DNA of 64,000 nt from Bacteroides sp. (GCF_030151085.1 NZ_JASLER010000047.1:1-64000); one strand, 5' to 3'; numbered from the stretch's first letter, positions 24,710 through 33,417 are shown. The notes: generated by a model from the letters alone, not told the origin. Numbers and translations: made by a program.

Positions 24710-27565
24710 ATGCAGAAATTATTGTCTTTGCCGCCTAACTTGGTGTCGGCATTCTATGAACTGGAAAATGTAGATCGTGAGGAATGGTTTTGCACTTCCG
24801 ATCCGGTAGGAATGAAATTGGGGTCGGGTGGGGGAACGACATGGCTTTTACGTGAATGGTATAAAAATCGAAAAGCAGAGCATTCGACCGAAAAACGAAT
24901 ATTACTTCACGCCGGAGGGCAAAGCCGACGTTTGCCGGGATATGCTCCTTCGGGTAAGATTTTAACTCCGATACCTGTATTTCGTTGGGCGCGCGGACAA
25001 AAGTTGGGACAGAATTTGCTTTCCCTTCAACTTCCTCTTTATGAAAAGATAATGGAACGCGCACCGGAAAAACTTCATACCCTGATTGCGAGTGGTGATG
25101 TCTATATTCGTGCGGAGAAGCCTTTGCAACAAATCCCGAATGCCGATGTGGTATGCTATGGTTTGTGGGTCGATCCTGTTTTGGCTACCCATCATGGTGT
25201 ATTTGTTTCAGATAGAAAACATCCGGAAGCGCTCGACTTTATGCTACAAAAGCCATCATTAGAGGAACTGGAAAATCTCTCCAAGACACATCTTTTCCTG
25301 ATGGACATTGGCATCTGGTTATTGAGTGACCGTGCAGTGGAATTATTAATGAAGCGTTCTCAAAAGGAAGAAGGTGCATCGGATAGAAATATACCTTATT
25401 CTGATCTCAAATATTATGATTTATACTCAGATTTCGGTTTGTCCTTGGGGAATCATCCGTGTATAACTGATGAAGATTTGAATAAACTTTCAGTGGCAAT
25501 ATTGCCATTACCCGGAGGTGAGTTCTATCATTACGGTACAAGCCGTGAACTACTTTCTTCAACTGTAACTTTGCAAAATAAGGTATACGACCAACGGCAG
25601 ATAATGCATCGTAAAGTGAAGCCTAATCCTGCAATCTTCGTGCAGAATGCAGAGGTGCATGTTTCTCTTTCTCCTAAGAATGATAGTCTTTGGATTGAAA
25701 ATAGTTATGTAGGTGCTTCGTGGACACTGGGTGCCCGGCAAATTATTACCGGTGTACCCAAGAACGACTGGATGCTGGCCGTCCCCGATGGTGTGTGCAT
25801 AGATGTAGTACCGCTTGGAAATCAGCGCCACGTTGTGCGTCCATACGGCTTTGATGATGCTTTTAAGGGAGATATTCGTGATGAAAAGACATTGTTTATG
25901 GGAAAACCATTTCCGACTTGGCTGAAAGATCGGGGATTGGTGATAGACGATATAGAAGGAAGGAAAGATGATCTGCAAGCTGCTGCCATTTTCCCCGTAG
26001 TAGAAGATGAGGATGAATTAGGAAAGGTACTTCGCTGGATGGTTTCTGAGCCGGGAATGGTAGAAGGAAAAGATATTTGGCAGAAGAGTCACCGTTTGTC
26101 TGCTGATGAAATTTCCGCTCAAGCTGATTTGCGCTTGCTTTATGTCCAAAGAGAAAACTTCCATAAAAGTAATTGGGAAGTTCTGGCACATAATCATGAG
26201 AAAAGTGTTTTCTATCAACTCGATTTGACGAATGTAGCCGGAGAATTCCATCGATTCGATCTTGATAAGCCGGACCTATTGCCGGCCGATGCTCCTTTGA
26301 TGCAACGTATTCATAATCGGATGCTACGGGCACAGATCGAAAAATTGAGTGGTGAAGATTCTAAAGCAGATGAGCAAGAAGCTTTTGGGTTGTTACGTGA
26401 AGGGTTACTCGCCGATTTGTACGAACGAAAGAGCCGCCCCCATTTGAATGTATATAGTGACCAGATTGTCTGGGGACGTAGTCCGGTTCGCATAGATATG
26501 GCCGGTGGATGGACGGATACCCCGCCTTATTCTTTGTTTGCCGGTGGAAATGTAGTGAACTTAGCTATTGAATTAAATGGTCAGCCTCCTTTGCAAGTTT
26601 ATGTGAAGCCTTGTACAGAACATCGTATAGTGTTACGTTCCATAGATATGGGGGCAATGGAAGTAGTGAATACGTTCAAAGAATTGCAGGATTATTGTAA
26701 AGTAGGTTCTCCTTTCTCTATTCCTAAAGCAGCATTGGCATTGGCGGGCTTTGTCCCTGCTTTTTCAGAAGTTATTTATCCTTCGTTGGAAAAGCAATTG
26801 GAAGCTTTTGGCACAGGACTTGAAATCACATTACTTTCCGCTATACCGGCAGGATCGGGGTTGGGAACAAGCTCAATTCTTGCTTCTACGGTGCTGGGCT
26901 CGCTAAGTGACTTTTGCGGATTGATGTGGGACAAAAATGAGATATGCCGTCGTACACTGGCTTTGGAGCAGTTGTTGACAACCGGAGGAGGTTGGCAAGA
27001 TCAATACGGTGGCGTACTGCAAGGTATCAAGCTATTACAGACGGAACCTGGCTTTAACCAACAACCATTAGTGCGTTGGCTGCCGGAGCACCTGTTTACC
27101 CATCCCGAATATAGAGATTGTCATTTACTGTATTACACCGGCATCACACGTATGGCAAAAGGAATTCTGGCTGAAATAGTTCGTTCCATGTTTCTTAATT
27201 CTTCTCTGCACTTAGGATTATTGGAAGAGATGAAAGCACATGCTTTGGATATGGCAGAAGCGATTCAAAGGAATGACTTTAATAGCTTTGGTGCGCTGGT
27301 TGGTAAAACATGGTTGCAGAAAAAAGCATTAGATAGCGGCACGAATCCACCAGCTGTGGAAGAGATTATTAATCAAATAAAAGAATATACATTAGGATAC
27401 AAACTACCGGGAGCCGGTGGGGGAGGTTATTTGTACATGATAGCTAAAGATCCGCAAGCAGCAGTCCGCATTCGTGAAATACTGACGCAACATGCCCCTA
27501 ATCCAAGAGCGAGATTTGTAGAAATGTCACTTTCAGATAAAGGGTTTCAAGTGTCACGAAGCTAG
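24710..27565 (+). CDS. fkp: Bifunctional L-fucokinase / GDP-fucose pyrophosphorylase
   Basis: Salvages free L-fucose to fucose-1-phosphate and then GDP-L-fucose, used for surface capsule and glycoprotein fucosylation in Bacteroides. The N-terminal half is the pyrophosphorylase, with the nucleotide loop LHAGGQSRRLPGYAPSGKIL near residue 66. The C-terminal half (from about 585) is a GHMP kinase, with RIDMAGGWTDTPPY, the phosphate loop PAGSGLGTSSILA and LPGAGGGGYLYMI. The 951 residues agree with characterised Fkp. It ends against rlmH with a perfect palindrome between. Confidence 0.97.
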   Translation: MQKLLSLPPNLVSAFYELENVDREEWFCTSDPVGMKLGSGGGTTWLLREWYKNRKAEHSTEKRILLHAGGQSRRLPGYAPSGKILTPIPVFRWARGQKLGQNLLSLQLPLYEKIMERAPEKLHTLIASGDVYIRAEKPLQQIPNADVVCYGLWVDPVLATHHGVFVSDRKHPEALDFMLQKPSLEELENLSKTHLFLMDIGIWLLSDRAVELLMKRSQKEEGASDRNIPYSDLKYYDLYSDFGLSLGNHPCITDEDLNKLSVAILPLPGGEFYHYGTSRELLSSTVTLQNKVYDQRQIMHRKVKPNPAIFVQNAEVHVSLSPKNDSLWIENSYVGASWTLGARQIITGVPKNDWMLAVPDGVCIDVVPLGNQRHVVRPYGFDDAFKGDIRDEKTLFMGKPFPTWLKDRGLVIDDIEGRKDDLQAAAIFPVVEDEDELGKVLRWMVSEPGMVEGKDIWQKSHRLSADEISAQADLRLLYVQRENFHKSNWEVLAHNHEKSVFYQLDLTNVAGEFHRFDLDKPDLLPADAPLMQRIHNRMLRAQIEKLSGEDSKADEQEAFGLLREGLLADLYERKSRPHLNVYSDQIVWGRSPVRIDMAGGWTDTPPYSLFAGGNVVNLAIELNGQPPLQVYVKPCTEHRIVLRSIDMGAMEVVNTFKELQDYCKVGSPFSIPKAALALAGFVPAFSEVIYPSLEKQLEAFGTGLEITLLSAIPAGSGLGTSSILASTVLGSLSDFCGLMWDKNEICRRTLALEQLLTTGGGWQDQYGGVLQGIKLLQTEPGFNQQPLVRWLPEHLFTHPEYRDCHLLYYTGITRMAKGILAEIVRSMFLNSSLHLGLLEEMKAHALDMAEAIQRNDFNSFGALVGKTWLQKKALDSGTNPPAVEEIINQIKEYTLGYKLPGAGGGGYLYMIAKDPQAAVRIREILTQHAPNPRARFVEMSLSDKGFQVSRS

Positions 27566-27568
27566 GAA

Positions 27569-27598
27569 AATAGTGATTAGTGATCACTAATCACTATT
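27569..27598. repeat. Perfect 30-bp palindrome made of four heptamers
   Basis: TAGTGAT, TAGTGAT, CACTAAT, CACTATT (27571-27598) plus AA form a perfect 30-bp inverted repeat with no loop bases. It spans the convergent end of fkp and the last codons of rlmH, including the rlmH stop codon. It could act as a bidirectional terminator although it lacks a T run. Confidence 0.85.
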
Positions 27599-28067
27599 CA
27601 TGATGATACGGTCCTCCATTAAGTATTGTCATTGCCCGGTAGAGTTGTTCTACAAAAATAAGTCGTACCATTTGGTGGGAGAAGGTCATCCGAGACAGTG
27701 ACATTTTCTCGTGCGCTGTTTCGTACACTTTTTCGGAGAATCCGTAAGGACCTCCTATAATAAATACAAGCCGTTTGTTTACGGTATTCATTTTGCGCTT
27801 CATATAGTCTGCAAACTCTATGGAGCGCATTTCTTTTCCACCTTCATCAAGCAGTACGATGACATCACCCGGTTGAAGAGCTTTCAATATCAGTTCTCCT
27901 TCCTTTTCCTTCTGCACTTCCATGGAGAGACTCTTGGTGTTTTTCAGTTCGGGGATAACTTCCATTTCAAACGAAAGGTAGCGTTTCGTGCGTTGCACAT
28001 AGTCATTGATGGCAGTTATAAAGTGTTGTTCTACAGTTCGTCCTACGACGAGCAGAGTTGTTTTCAT
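27594..28067 (-). CDS. rlmH: 23S rRNA pseudouridine-1915 N3-methyltransferase RlmH
   Basis: SPOUT methyltransferase modifying helix 69 of 23S rRNA. The 157-residue length is standard. The trefoil-knot SAM site is visible as FIIGGPYGFSEKVY, followed by ISLSxMTFxHQM-type residues (MSLSRMTFSHQMVRLIFVEQLYRA) and the C-terminal YHHE that ends the family. I chose MKTTLLVVGRT as start; ten codons upstream would place it inside the promoter. It is divergent from the DUF4783-like gene. Confidence 0.95.
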   Translation of the reverse strand: MKTTLLVVGRTVEQHFITAINDYVQRTKRYLSFEMEVIPELKNTKSLSMEVQKEKEGELILKALQPGDVIVLLDEGGKEMRSIEFADYMKRKMNTVNKRLVFIIGGPYGFSEKVYETAHEKMSLSRMTFSHQMVRLIFVEQLYRAMTILNGGPYHHE

Positions 28068-28091
28068 GCTGGTTCTGATTTGATTAGCGCA

Positions 28092-28099
28092 CAAAATTA
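28092..28099 (-). promoter_or_regulatory. Bacteroides -7 box for rlmH
   Basis: Reads TAATTTTG on the minus strand, 24 bases before the chosen rlmH start. It supports the shorter start. Confidence 0.5.
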
Positions 28100-28131
28100 G
28101 TACTTTTTTATTGTATTTTACGATAAATGCT

Positions 28132-28139
28132 TACCTTTG
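28132..28139 (+). promoter_or_regulatory. Bacteroides -7 box for the DUF4783-nadC pair
   Basis: TACCTTTG, 22 bases before the ATG at 28162. An earlier ATG at 28111 lies upstream of it and is therefore unlikely to be used. Confidence 0.6.
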
Positions 28140-28161
28140 CCTATCATTAATACTTGTGAAA

Positions 28162-28554
28162 ATGAAAAAACGAGTAGTTTTATTGTTGACCTGTCTCTTC
28201 ATTTGGATGTCCTCAGTCTTCGCTCAGGATGTGCCGGTGGGGGTGATTGTGGCCTTCAAGAAAGGGAACTCTCAGGAACTTAGCAGGTATCTGGGTGATA
28301 AGGTGGATTTAATTATTCAGAATAAATCTACCGACGCTAATAAGGTTACGGCAGAAGGAGCGATTTCCGATTTCTTCTCCCTGAACAAAGTCAGTGGTTT
28401 TAATGTAAACCACCAAGGCAAGCGTGATGAATCCAGTTTCATCATTGGCACCTTGGCTACTGCGAATGGAAACTTTCGGGTGAATTGTTTCTTCAGAAGA
28501 GTGCAGAACAAATATGTCATAAATCAAATAAGAATAGATAAGACTAATGAATAA
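28162..28554 (+). CDS. Exported DUF4783-type protein
   Basis: Exported 130-residue protein. It has a signal peptide (MKKRVVLLLTCLFIWMSSVF, cleaved after AQ), then a compact alpha+beta domain of the NTF2-like kind with GVIVAFKKGNSQELSRYLGD, and ending FRVNCFFRRVQNKYVINQIR. From memory it resembles DUF4783, found before nadC in Bacteroidales. Function is unknown. The stop overlaps the nadC start by 8 bases, so translation is coupled. Confidence 0.8.
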   Translation: MKKRVVLLLTCLFIWMSSVFAQDVPVGVIVAFKKGNSQELSRYLGDKVDLIIQNKSTDANKVTAEGAISDFFSLNKVSGFNVNHQGKRDESSFIIGTLATANGNFRVNCFFRRVQNKYVINQIRIDKTNE

Positions 28555-29395
28555 GGAAGAAGAATTGATTGACAGGTTGATTGACCTGGCTTTCGCCGAA
28601 GACATAGGCGATGGTGACCATACCACCCTTTCGTGCATACCTGCTACGGCAATGGGTAAGTCCAAACTGTTAATTAAAGAAACCGGTATTCTTGCCGGCA
28701 TTGAAATTGCTAAGGAAGTATTCCGTCGTTTTGACCCTACTATGAAAGTGGAAGTCTTCATCAATGATGGCACGTCGGTGAAACCGGGCGATGTTGCCAT
28801 GATCGTGGAAGGTAAGATACAATCTTTGTTGCAGACCGAGCGTCTGATGCTGAATATCATGCAACGTATGAGTGGTATTGCTACCATGACCCAAAAATAT
28901 GCCGAGAAGCTGAAAGGTACGAATACCCGTGTACTCGATACTCGCAAGACAACTCCGGGCATGCGTATTCTCGAAAAGATGGCTGTGAAGATTGGTGGCG
29001 GTGTAAACCACCGTATCGGACTGTTTGATATGATTCTATTGAAAGACAATCATGTAGACTTTGCCGGAGGAATTGACAAAGCTATTACCCGTGCCAAAGA
29101 CTACTGCAAGGAGAAAGGTAAAGACCTCAAGATAGAAATCGAAGTACGTAGTTTTGACGAATTGCAGCAAGTACTCGACTTGGGTGGAGTAGACCGTATC
29201 ATGTTCGACAACTTTACACCTGAGATGACGAAGAAAGCTGTTGAGATGGTAGGTGGTCGCTATGAAACCGAGTCTTCGGGTGGTATCACATTCGATACCT
29301 TGCGTGACTACGCCGAATGTGGTGTAGACTTTATATCAGTTGGAGCGCTGACTCACTCCGTAAAAGGATTGGATATGAGCTTTAAAGCATGTTGA
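28547..29395 (+). CDS. nadC: Nicotinate-nucleotide pyrophosphorylase (carboxylating)
   Basis: Converts quinolinate and PRPP to nicotinate mononucleotide in NAD synthesis. The family core is present: AEDIGDGDHTT near residue 17, RLMLNIMQRMSGIAT, DTRKTTPGMRILEKMAVKIG with the substrate-binding Arg/Lys, HRIGLFDMILLKDNH, and the C-terminal GITFDTLRDYAECGVDFISVG. Length of 282 is standard. nadA and nadB are not nearby. A strong terminator follows. Confidence 0.96.
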   Translation: MNKEEELIDRLIDLAFAEDIGDGDHTTLSCIPATAMGKSKLLIKETGILAGIEIAKEVFRRFDPTMKVEVFINDGTSVKPGDVAMIVEGKIQSLLQTERLMLNIMQRMSGIATMTQKYAEKLKGTNTRVLDTRKTTPGMRILEKMAVKIGGGVNHRIGLFDMILLKDNHVDFAGGIDKAITRAKDYCKEKGKDLKIEIEVRSFDELQQVLDLGGVDRIMFDNFTPEMTKKAVEMVGGRYETESSGGITFDTLRDYAECGVDFISVGALTHSVKGLDMSFKAC

Positions 29396-29425
29396 CAAAG
29401 GTAGGAACTGTATTACTGAATAAAT

Positions 29426-29481
29426 AGAAGAGCCTTTCATAAGTTTGCCTTCATGAAGCAATTCTTATGAAAGGCTTTTCT
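29426..29481 (+). terminator. Terminator after nadC
   Basis: AGCCTTTCATAAG pairs perfectly with CTTATGAAAGGCT, loop of 20 bases, then TTTTCT. A long stem, probably effective on both strands. Confidence 0.8.
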
Positions 29482-29511
29482 GTTAATAATCAATAGATTA
29501 TCGATAATGGA

Positions 29512-29595
29512 AAACAGATGGTGCGTCAGCCCGAAACGGATGATGCGTTTTGGGGAAATAGATGATGTGTTTCGGAGTGATAGATGATATAATGG
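29512..29595. repeat. 22-bp-period palindrome array C (AAAC...GTTT x4)
   Basis: Four 18-bp units start at 29512, 29534, 29556 and 29578: AAACAGATGGTGCGTCAG, AAACGGATGATGCGTTTT, AAATAGATGATGTGTTTC and TGATAGATGATATAATGG, separated by CCCG, GGGG and GGAG. The motif is that of arrays B and D2, in the opposite spacer sense (G-rich spacers). The last unit is degenerate and ends 6 bases before the next start codon. Confidence 0.88.
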
Positions 29596-29601
29596 AAATA
29601 T

Positions 29602-30306
29602 ATGAAAAACATAAATTGGAATAAAATAAAAACTACCATTAAAGGCTGGAGACTGAGCGATTACTTTCGTCAGTTTAGTATTGTGGCTGCGGGCATCATT
29701 GTCACTTTTTGGGGAAGTGACCGGATTACCGAGAATGCCCGTCAAAAGGAAGTACGTGCCACGATGCAGTTGGTGGCGGAAGAGCTGGCATATAACAGGC
29801 AGGAACTCCGTAACATAAAACATTTATTGGATATTGATATACACATGAGCCAGCTACTGAATAGTCATGATATGAATGTATCCGAGATTCTTGTAGATAC
29901 TTTAACTAAGTATGGTAAGCTTTTCAATAGTATGGATGGATTCTCTTATAGAACAGATGCACTGGATGTACTGAAAGGTTCTTCATTGATGCAGTATATT
30001 CCCGACAAACGTATGTTGCAAGATGTATTGCAAACTTATTTTGAGTTAGGTAGGAAGCAGAAGGATATTAGTGATTACTATACAACAAAAACAGATGTAC
30101 TTATGGATGCTGCTATATCCAGGGATTTGACATATACTTTTGATGATGACAATAGTCTTCGGGACCAGGCTTTATTTCTTATGCAGCATAAGAAATTTAT
30201 CAATTATGTTATCATGGTTCCCAGTTTCTTGGATTGGGATGAGTTTGATGAACTAGATGAAATGCTGGATAAGCAAATTCAGGTTTTGGAAGCTAAATAT
30301 AAATAA
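29602..30306 (+). CDS. Single-pass membrane protein, DUF6090-like
   Basis: I recognise no characterised function. The 234 residues begin with a basic cytoplasmic stretch, one membrane helix (about 27-46, FSIVAAGIIVTFWGSDRIT) and an exported helical region with several heptad-like segments (ARQKEVRATMQLVAEELAYNR, RQELRNIKHLLDIDIHMSQL). The arrangement of one helix and a RATMQLVxEEL motif is that of the DUF6090 group as I remember it. No partner gene is evident; array C lies just upstream and could hold its regulation. Confidence 0.7.
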   Translation: MKNINWNKIKTTIKGWRLSDYFRQFSIVAAGIIVTFWGSDRITENARQKEVRATMQLVAEELAYNRQELRNIKHLLDIDIHMSQLLNSHDMNVSEILVDTLTKYGKLFNSMDGFSYRTDALDVLKGSSLMQYIPDKRMLQDVLQTYFELGRKQKDISDYYTTKTDVLMDAAISRDLTYTFDDDNSLRDQALFLMQHKKFINYVIMVPSFLDWDEFDELDEMLDKQIQVLEAKYK

Positions 30307-30356
30307 CCTCCATTCTTTAACTTCTTTTTAGAATTAATTCAGCAGCATTTTCAAAG

Positions 30357-30965
30357 GTGCTGCGTCTAACTAACAAACGACGCGAAGAGGCGTCCGTAAA
30401 ACGAGCACTGACATTGGAAAATGACATAGAACTGATAGAGGGTTGCCGGGTAGGAAAGGATTCCGCCCGAAAGGAATTATACACCCTCTATTCCAAGCAG
30501 ATGCTGGCGGTATGTTACCGTTATACGGGCGATGTCGACACGGCCCATGACGTATTGCACGATGGTTTCATCAAAATCTTTACCCACTTCACGTTCCGTG
30601 GAGAATGTGCATTGAGCACATGGGTAACCAGAGTAATGGTGACGCAGTCTATAGATTATCTGCGGAAGCAGCAACGCTTCAATCAGCTGGTGGTGAATGA
30701 GGAACAACTTCCCGACATACCCGACGAAACAAGTATTGCCGAAAGTGGCAATCGTCTTTCCGAGGAAGTGTTGATGGCATTTGTTGCTGAACTTCCCGAT
30801 GGATGTCGTACCGTGTTCAACTTGTATGTCTTTGAAGAGAGATCTCATAAAGAAATAGCAGAGATGCTTCACATCAAAGAACATTCGTCCACTTCGCAAT
30901 TGTATCGTGCCAAATGTTTGTTAGCAAAAAGAATTAAAGAATATACTGAATATGAGAGAAAATGA
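30357..30965 (+). CDS. ECF-type RNA polymerase sigma factor
   Basis: Alternative sigma factor with the sigma-70 regions 2 and 4 only. Region 2 shows YTLYSKQMLAVCYRYTGDVDTAHDVLHDGFIKIF and TWVTRVMVTQSIDYLRKQ; region 4 shows LPDGCRTVFNLYVFEERSHKEIAEML and the recognition helix HSSTSQLYRAKCLL. The start is uncertain: the frame opens at a GTG-CTG pair and no in-frame ATG occurs until about residue 50, inside region 2. Overlaps the next gene by 14 bases, as sigma-regulator pairs do. Confidence 0.9.
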   Translation: MLRLTNKRREEASVKRALTLENDIELIEGCRVGKDSARKELYTLYSKQMLAVCYRYTGDVDTAHDVLHDGFIKIFTHFTFRGECALSTWVTRVMVTQSIDYLRKQQRFNQLVVNEEQLPDIPDETSIAESGNRLSEEVLMAFVAELPDGCRTVFNLYVFEERSHKEIAEMLHIKEHSSTSQLYRAKCLLAKRIKEYTEYERK

Positions 30966-32052
30966 TGAAATAACCGGTTTGTTTCGTAGTCGTCTCGCCG
31001 GTGCAGAGATGACAGTACGGGAAGACTTCTGGGAAAAGCTGCAAAGCGATTTGCCTTCGGCTACGGCAACCGGCGGGAAGAAAGCCTTACTGACTCCTCG
31101 GTTCTATCGTGTGGCTGCTGCTGCATCGGTAATCTTCGTATTGGGAGCAGCTTCAGCCGCATTCTGGTATTTCTCTCCGAAAGAGGAGATACAGGAAGCC
31201 TTCACGCAGGTAGCCGCTATGAATCCTGATGGCAGTCTCAACGGAGATGTGGTACAAGAGAGTTTTCCATCCATACACCAAACAAATCCTACTGCTCAGA
31301 AACCCGGTATAAAACAGCCAGCCAATGGTGCACCGGCAGGAATATTAGCAGATGCGGAAGATGAGTCTGTCTCCGTTCATGTTTCAATTACAATAACCCA
31401 ACGAGTTTACGGTAACAACCAGCCGGGTAATGGCTTTTATGGCATTCGGAATTCCAGTCAGAATAATAATTATCAGTCAGGTACCGACGATACAAATTCA
31501 AGTACAGACATTACTTCAACTGTTCCTTCCGATGATGAATCAACTAAAATCACTACGGCGCAATCGACGATGAAACCCCGCAACTGGGCAATTAAAGCTG
31601 CCTTGGGGACTTCTCTGCCGAAAGGAGATTTCAATATGCCATTTACCGCAGGAATAAGTGCAGAACGTCGTTTGAACAAGCACTTGTCTTTAGAAGCAGG
31701 ATTACAATATAACTGTTTGCCTGGCGATAATCGTACTTTACATACTTTGGGAGTTCCTGTAAAACTGAATGTTATGTTGGCAAGTACCTCTAAAGTAGAT
31801 TTGTATGCTACGGTAGGGGGAGCAGTAGAAAAGTGTATTGCAGGTGCCTCCAGCAATGGTTTCGGAGCAGAACCTGTACAACTATCCCTAGCTGCCGGTC
31901 TGGGAGTTCGCTATAAAATGAATGACCGTTTCGCTTTATTTGCCGAACCATCTGTTTCCCATCATTTTGATACGGATTCTCAAACAAGAACATTGCGTAC
32001 AGAACGTCCTACAAACTTGAATTTATTGTGTGGCGTGCGCATGACTTACTAA
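30952..32052 (+). CDS. Anti-sigma-like protein with C-terminal outer-membrane-type barrel
   Basis: Putative regulator of the preceding sigma factor. Residues 1-50 are a short cytoplasmic region (NDEITGLFRSRLAGAEM, FWEKLQSDLP), residues 53-74 one membrane helix, and 75-205 a disordered, Asn/Ser/Thr-rich periplasmic linker. Residues about 210-366 form alternating amphipathic strands (WAIKAALGTSLPKGDF, HLSLEAGLQYNCLPG, VDLYATVGGAVEKC, FALFAEPSVSHHF) and end in VRMTY, the aromatic C-terminus of Bacteroides porin-family barrels. Family assignment (anti-sigma) rests on position and topology, not on a recognised domain. Confidence 0.75.
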   Translation: MRENDEITGLFRSRLAGAEMTVREDFWEKLQSDLPSATATGGKKALLTPRFYRVAAAASVIFVLGAASAAFWYFSPKEEIQEAFTQVAAMNPDGSLNGDVVQESFPSIHQTNPTAQKPGIKQPANGAPAGILADAEDESVSVHVSITITQRVYGNNQPGNGFYGIRNSSQNNNYQSGTDDTNSSTDITSTVPSDDESTKITTAQSTMKPRNWAIKAALGTSLPKGDFNMPFTAGISAERRLNKHLSLEAGLQYNCLPGDNRTLHTLGVPVKLNVMLASTSKVDLYATVGGAVEKCIAGASSNGFGAEPVQLSLAAGLGVRYKMNDRFALFAEPSVSHHFDTDSQTRTLRTERPTNLNLLCGVRMTY

Positions 32053-32064
32053 TCATAATACGAT

Positions 32065-32619
32065 ATGAATATGAAGACTCAATCTAATACCTTACATAAA
32101 CTCGGGCGGATGATGCTGCTCGTTCTCTTTACTCTTTCTTTGGTTTCTTGTAACAAAGAAACGTTAGACTTCAACCATCCGGATGTAGATTTGTTTGTTA
32201 AGCAGTTAAAAGCCGGTAAGTATTCAACTCAAAGTCCGGATGGGTTGAATAACATGCCGAAGTTTGCTACCGAAGATATTGATGCACTACTGAAGTATGC
32301 CGAAGATTTGACGGTGATACCTTCGTTCCCTTTGGCACCGGTATCCTATTCGGCAGGCGGCAAGCTTCGTTTGGGTGAGTGTATCTTGTGGACGGTAGAA
32401 ACAATTCGTCTCGGACACAATGCCTCAATGGGTTGTAAAATGGTACATACGGATGCTGAGAATTACGAAGGAATTTATTTCCTTTCGGATGACGAAGTGC
32501 TGGATGCTGCTACACGCTACCGTCGTTGGTGGGAGGGTAAGAAATACCCACGTACCGTATGGACGATAGATCCTTGCTACGATGAACCGCTCTGTGGAAG
32601 CGGATACATGTGGTGGTAA
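32065..32619 (+). CDS. DUF4943-type lipoprotein
   Basis: Lipoprotein of unknown function in the sigma operon. The signal peptide ends in LVSC with Cys near residue 30 followed by NKE, compatible with surface export. The mature part has HPDVDLFVKQLKAGKY, FATEDIDALLKYAED and ends CYDEPLCGSGYMWW, matching DUF4943 as I remember it. Its place after the sigma/anti-sigma pair makes it a likely target or sensor component. Met3 is an alternative start. Confidence 0.75.
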   Translation: MNMKTQSNTLHKLGRMMLLVLFTLSLVSCNKETLDFNHPDVDLFVKQLKAGKYSTQSPDGLNNMPKFATEDIDALLKYAEDLTVIPSFPLAPVSYSAGGKLRLGECILWTVETIRLGHNASMGCKMVHTDAENYEGIYFLSDDEVLDAATRYRRWWEGKKYPRTVWTIDPCYDEPLCGSGYMWW

Positions 32620-32628
32620 GTTTTAAAT

Positions 32629-32656
32629 TTAGGTAATTAGTATTAGGTATTAGTAA
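32629..32656. repeat. Heptamer repeat, four units
   Basis: TTAGGTA, ATTAGTA, TTAGGTA, TTAGTAA, in the 50-base gap before the next gene of the operon. Confidence 0.6.
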
Positions 32657-32669
32657 AATCGACTTCTAA

Positions 32670-33356
32670 GTGAAACAATTTGTATGCTTATTTGGGCTGC
32701 TTTGTGCGGTAGCCCTTCCCTTTTACGCTCAAAACTGGACACCCCAAGACTCCTTGCGGTTACAGCAGTTATTGAAAGGAGACGGGGAGGTGAAACTGAA
32801 TCCGGAAGTACTGAAGGAACTTGAAATCAATGGTCCGTCAGGTGGTCCGAAAGCAGTCATCAATAAATCGTGGATGGATTTTAATACCGCTATGCCTATG
32901 ATGCCCAAGATACCCGAGAAGAAAGTGGTACTTACTTTACATCCCTATACTGCCAATACTAAGTATAACTGGGACCCGGTATATCAGAAGAAAATAAAAG
33001 TGAAAGAAGATACATGGCGGGATGAACCGTTTTATGCCATGGGTGCACTTTTTATTTATAGTAACTGGGCGAAGAAGCCTCTTGATGCCGGTCCGCGTGA
33101 GAGTTTAGAACAGATTGAAGCTACCGGCATACGCTACCGGGTAACGGAACGTGCTAATGGCATGGCAGTGGGTAGTTGGCAGAAAGCCGAAGGAAATAGT
33201 ATTGCTTCTGGTGATTTTATGGCACCCTTTACACGTGAATTTTGGAATGTCAAAGGAAGGAAACGCCGTGCCCGTACGCTCGAAGTACTCAGGTCTTACG
33301 GAGACTCTACTACCGTATTGATAAAACAACCAGTTAGGGCTATTACAGAAAAATAA
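32670..33356 (+). CDS. Exported DUF4858-type protein (GTG start)
   Basis: Exported protein of unknown function, 228 residues. It begins at GTG (KQFVCLFGLLCAVALPFYAQ is a signal peptide cleaved after AQ). The mature protein begins NWTPQDSLRLQQLLKGDGEV and resembles DUF4858 as I remember it. It closes the sigma-factor operon and is followed by a bidirectional terminator shared with the convergent operon. Confidence 0.72.
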   Translation: MKQFVCLFGLLCAVALPFYAQNWTPQDSLRLQQLLKGDGEVKLNPEVLKELEINGPSGGPKAVINKSWMDFNTAMPMMPKIPEKKVVLTLHPYTANTKYNWDPVYQKKIKVKEDTWRDEPFYAMGALFIYSNWAKKPLDAGPRESLEQIEATGIRYRVTERANGMAVGSWQKAEGNSIASGDFMAPFTREFWNVKGRKRRARTLEVLRSYGDSTTVLIKQPVRAITEK

Positions 33357-33394
33357 TAGGGTATCTGCAACAGACACCCTATTATATTATTTTC
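33355..33394. terminator. Bidirectional terminator between convergent operons
   Basis: AATAGGGT-A-TCTG-CAA-CAGA-C-ACCCTATT is a nearly perfect stem, with A/T-rich flanks on both sides. Confidence 0.8.
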
Positions 33395-33417
33395 GTTATA
33401 TCAGAGATATTCTCGAA

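Noticed and set aside
28309..29049. 246-codon open frame antisense to nadC
   Set aside because: It mirrors nadC and DUF4783 codons; no domain, no ribosome site.
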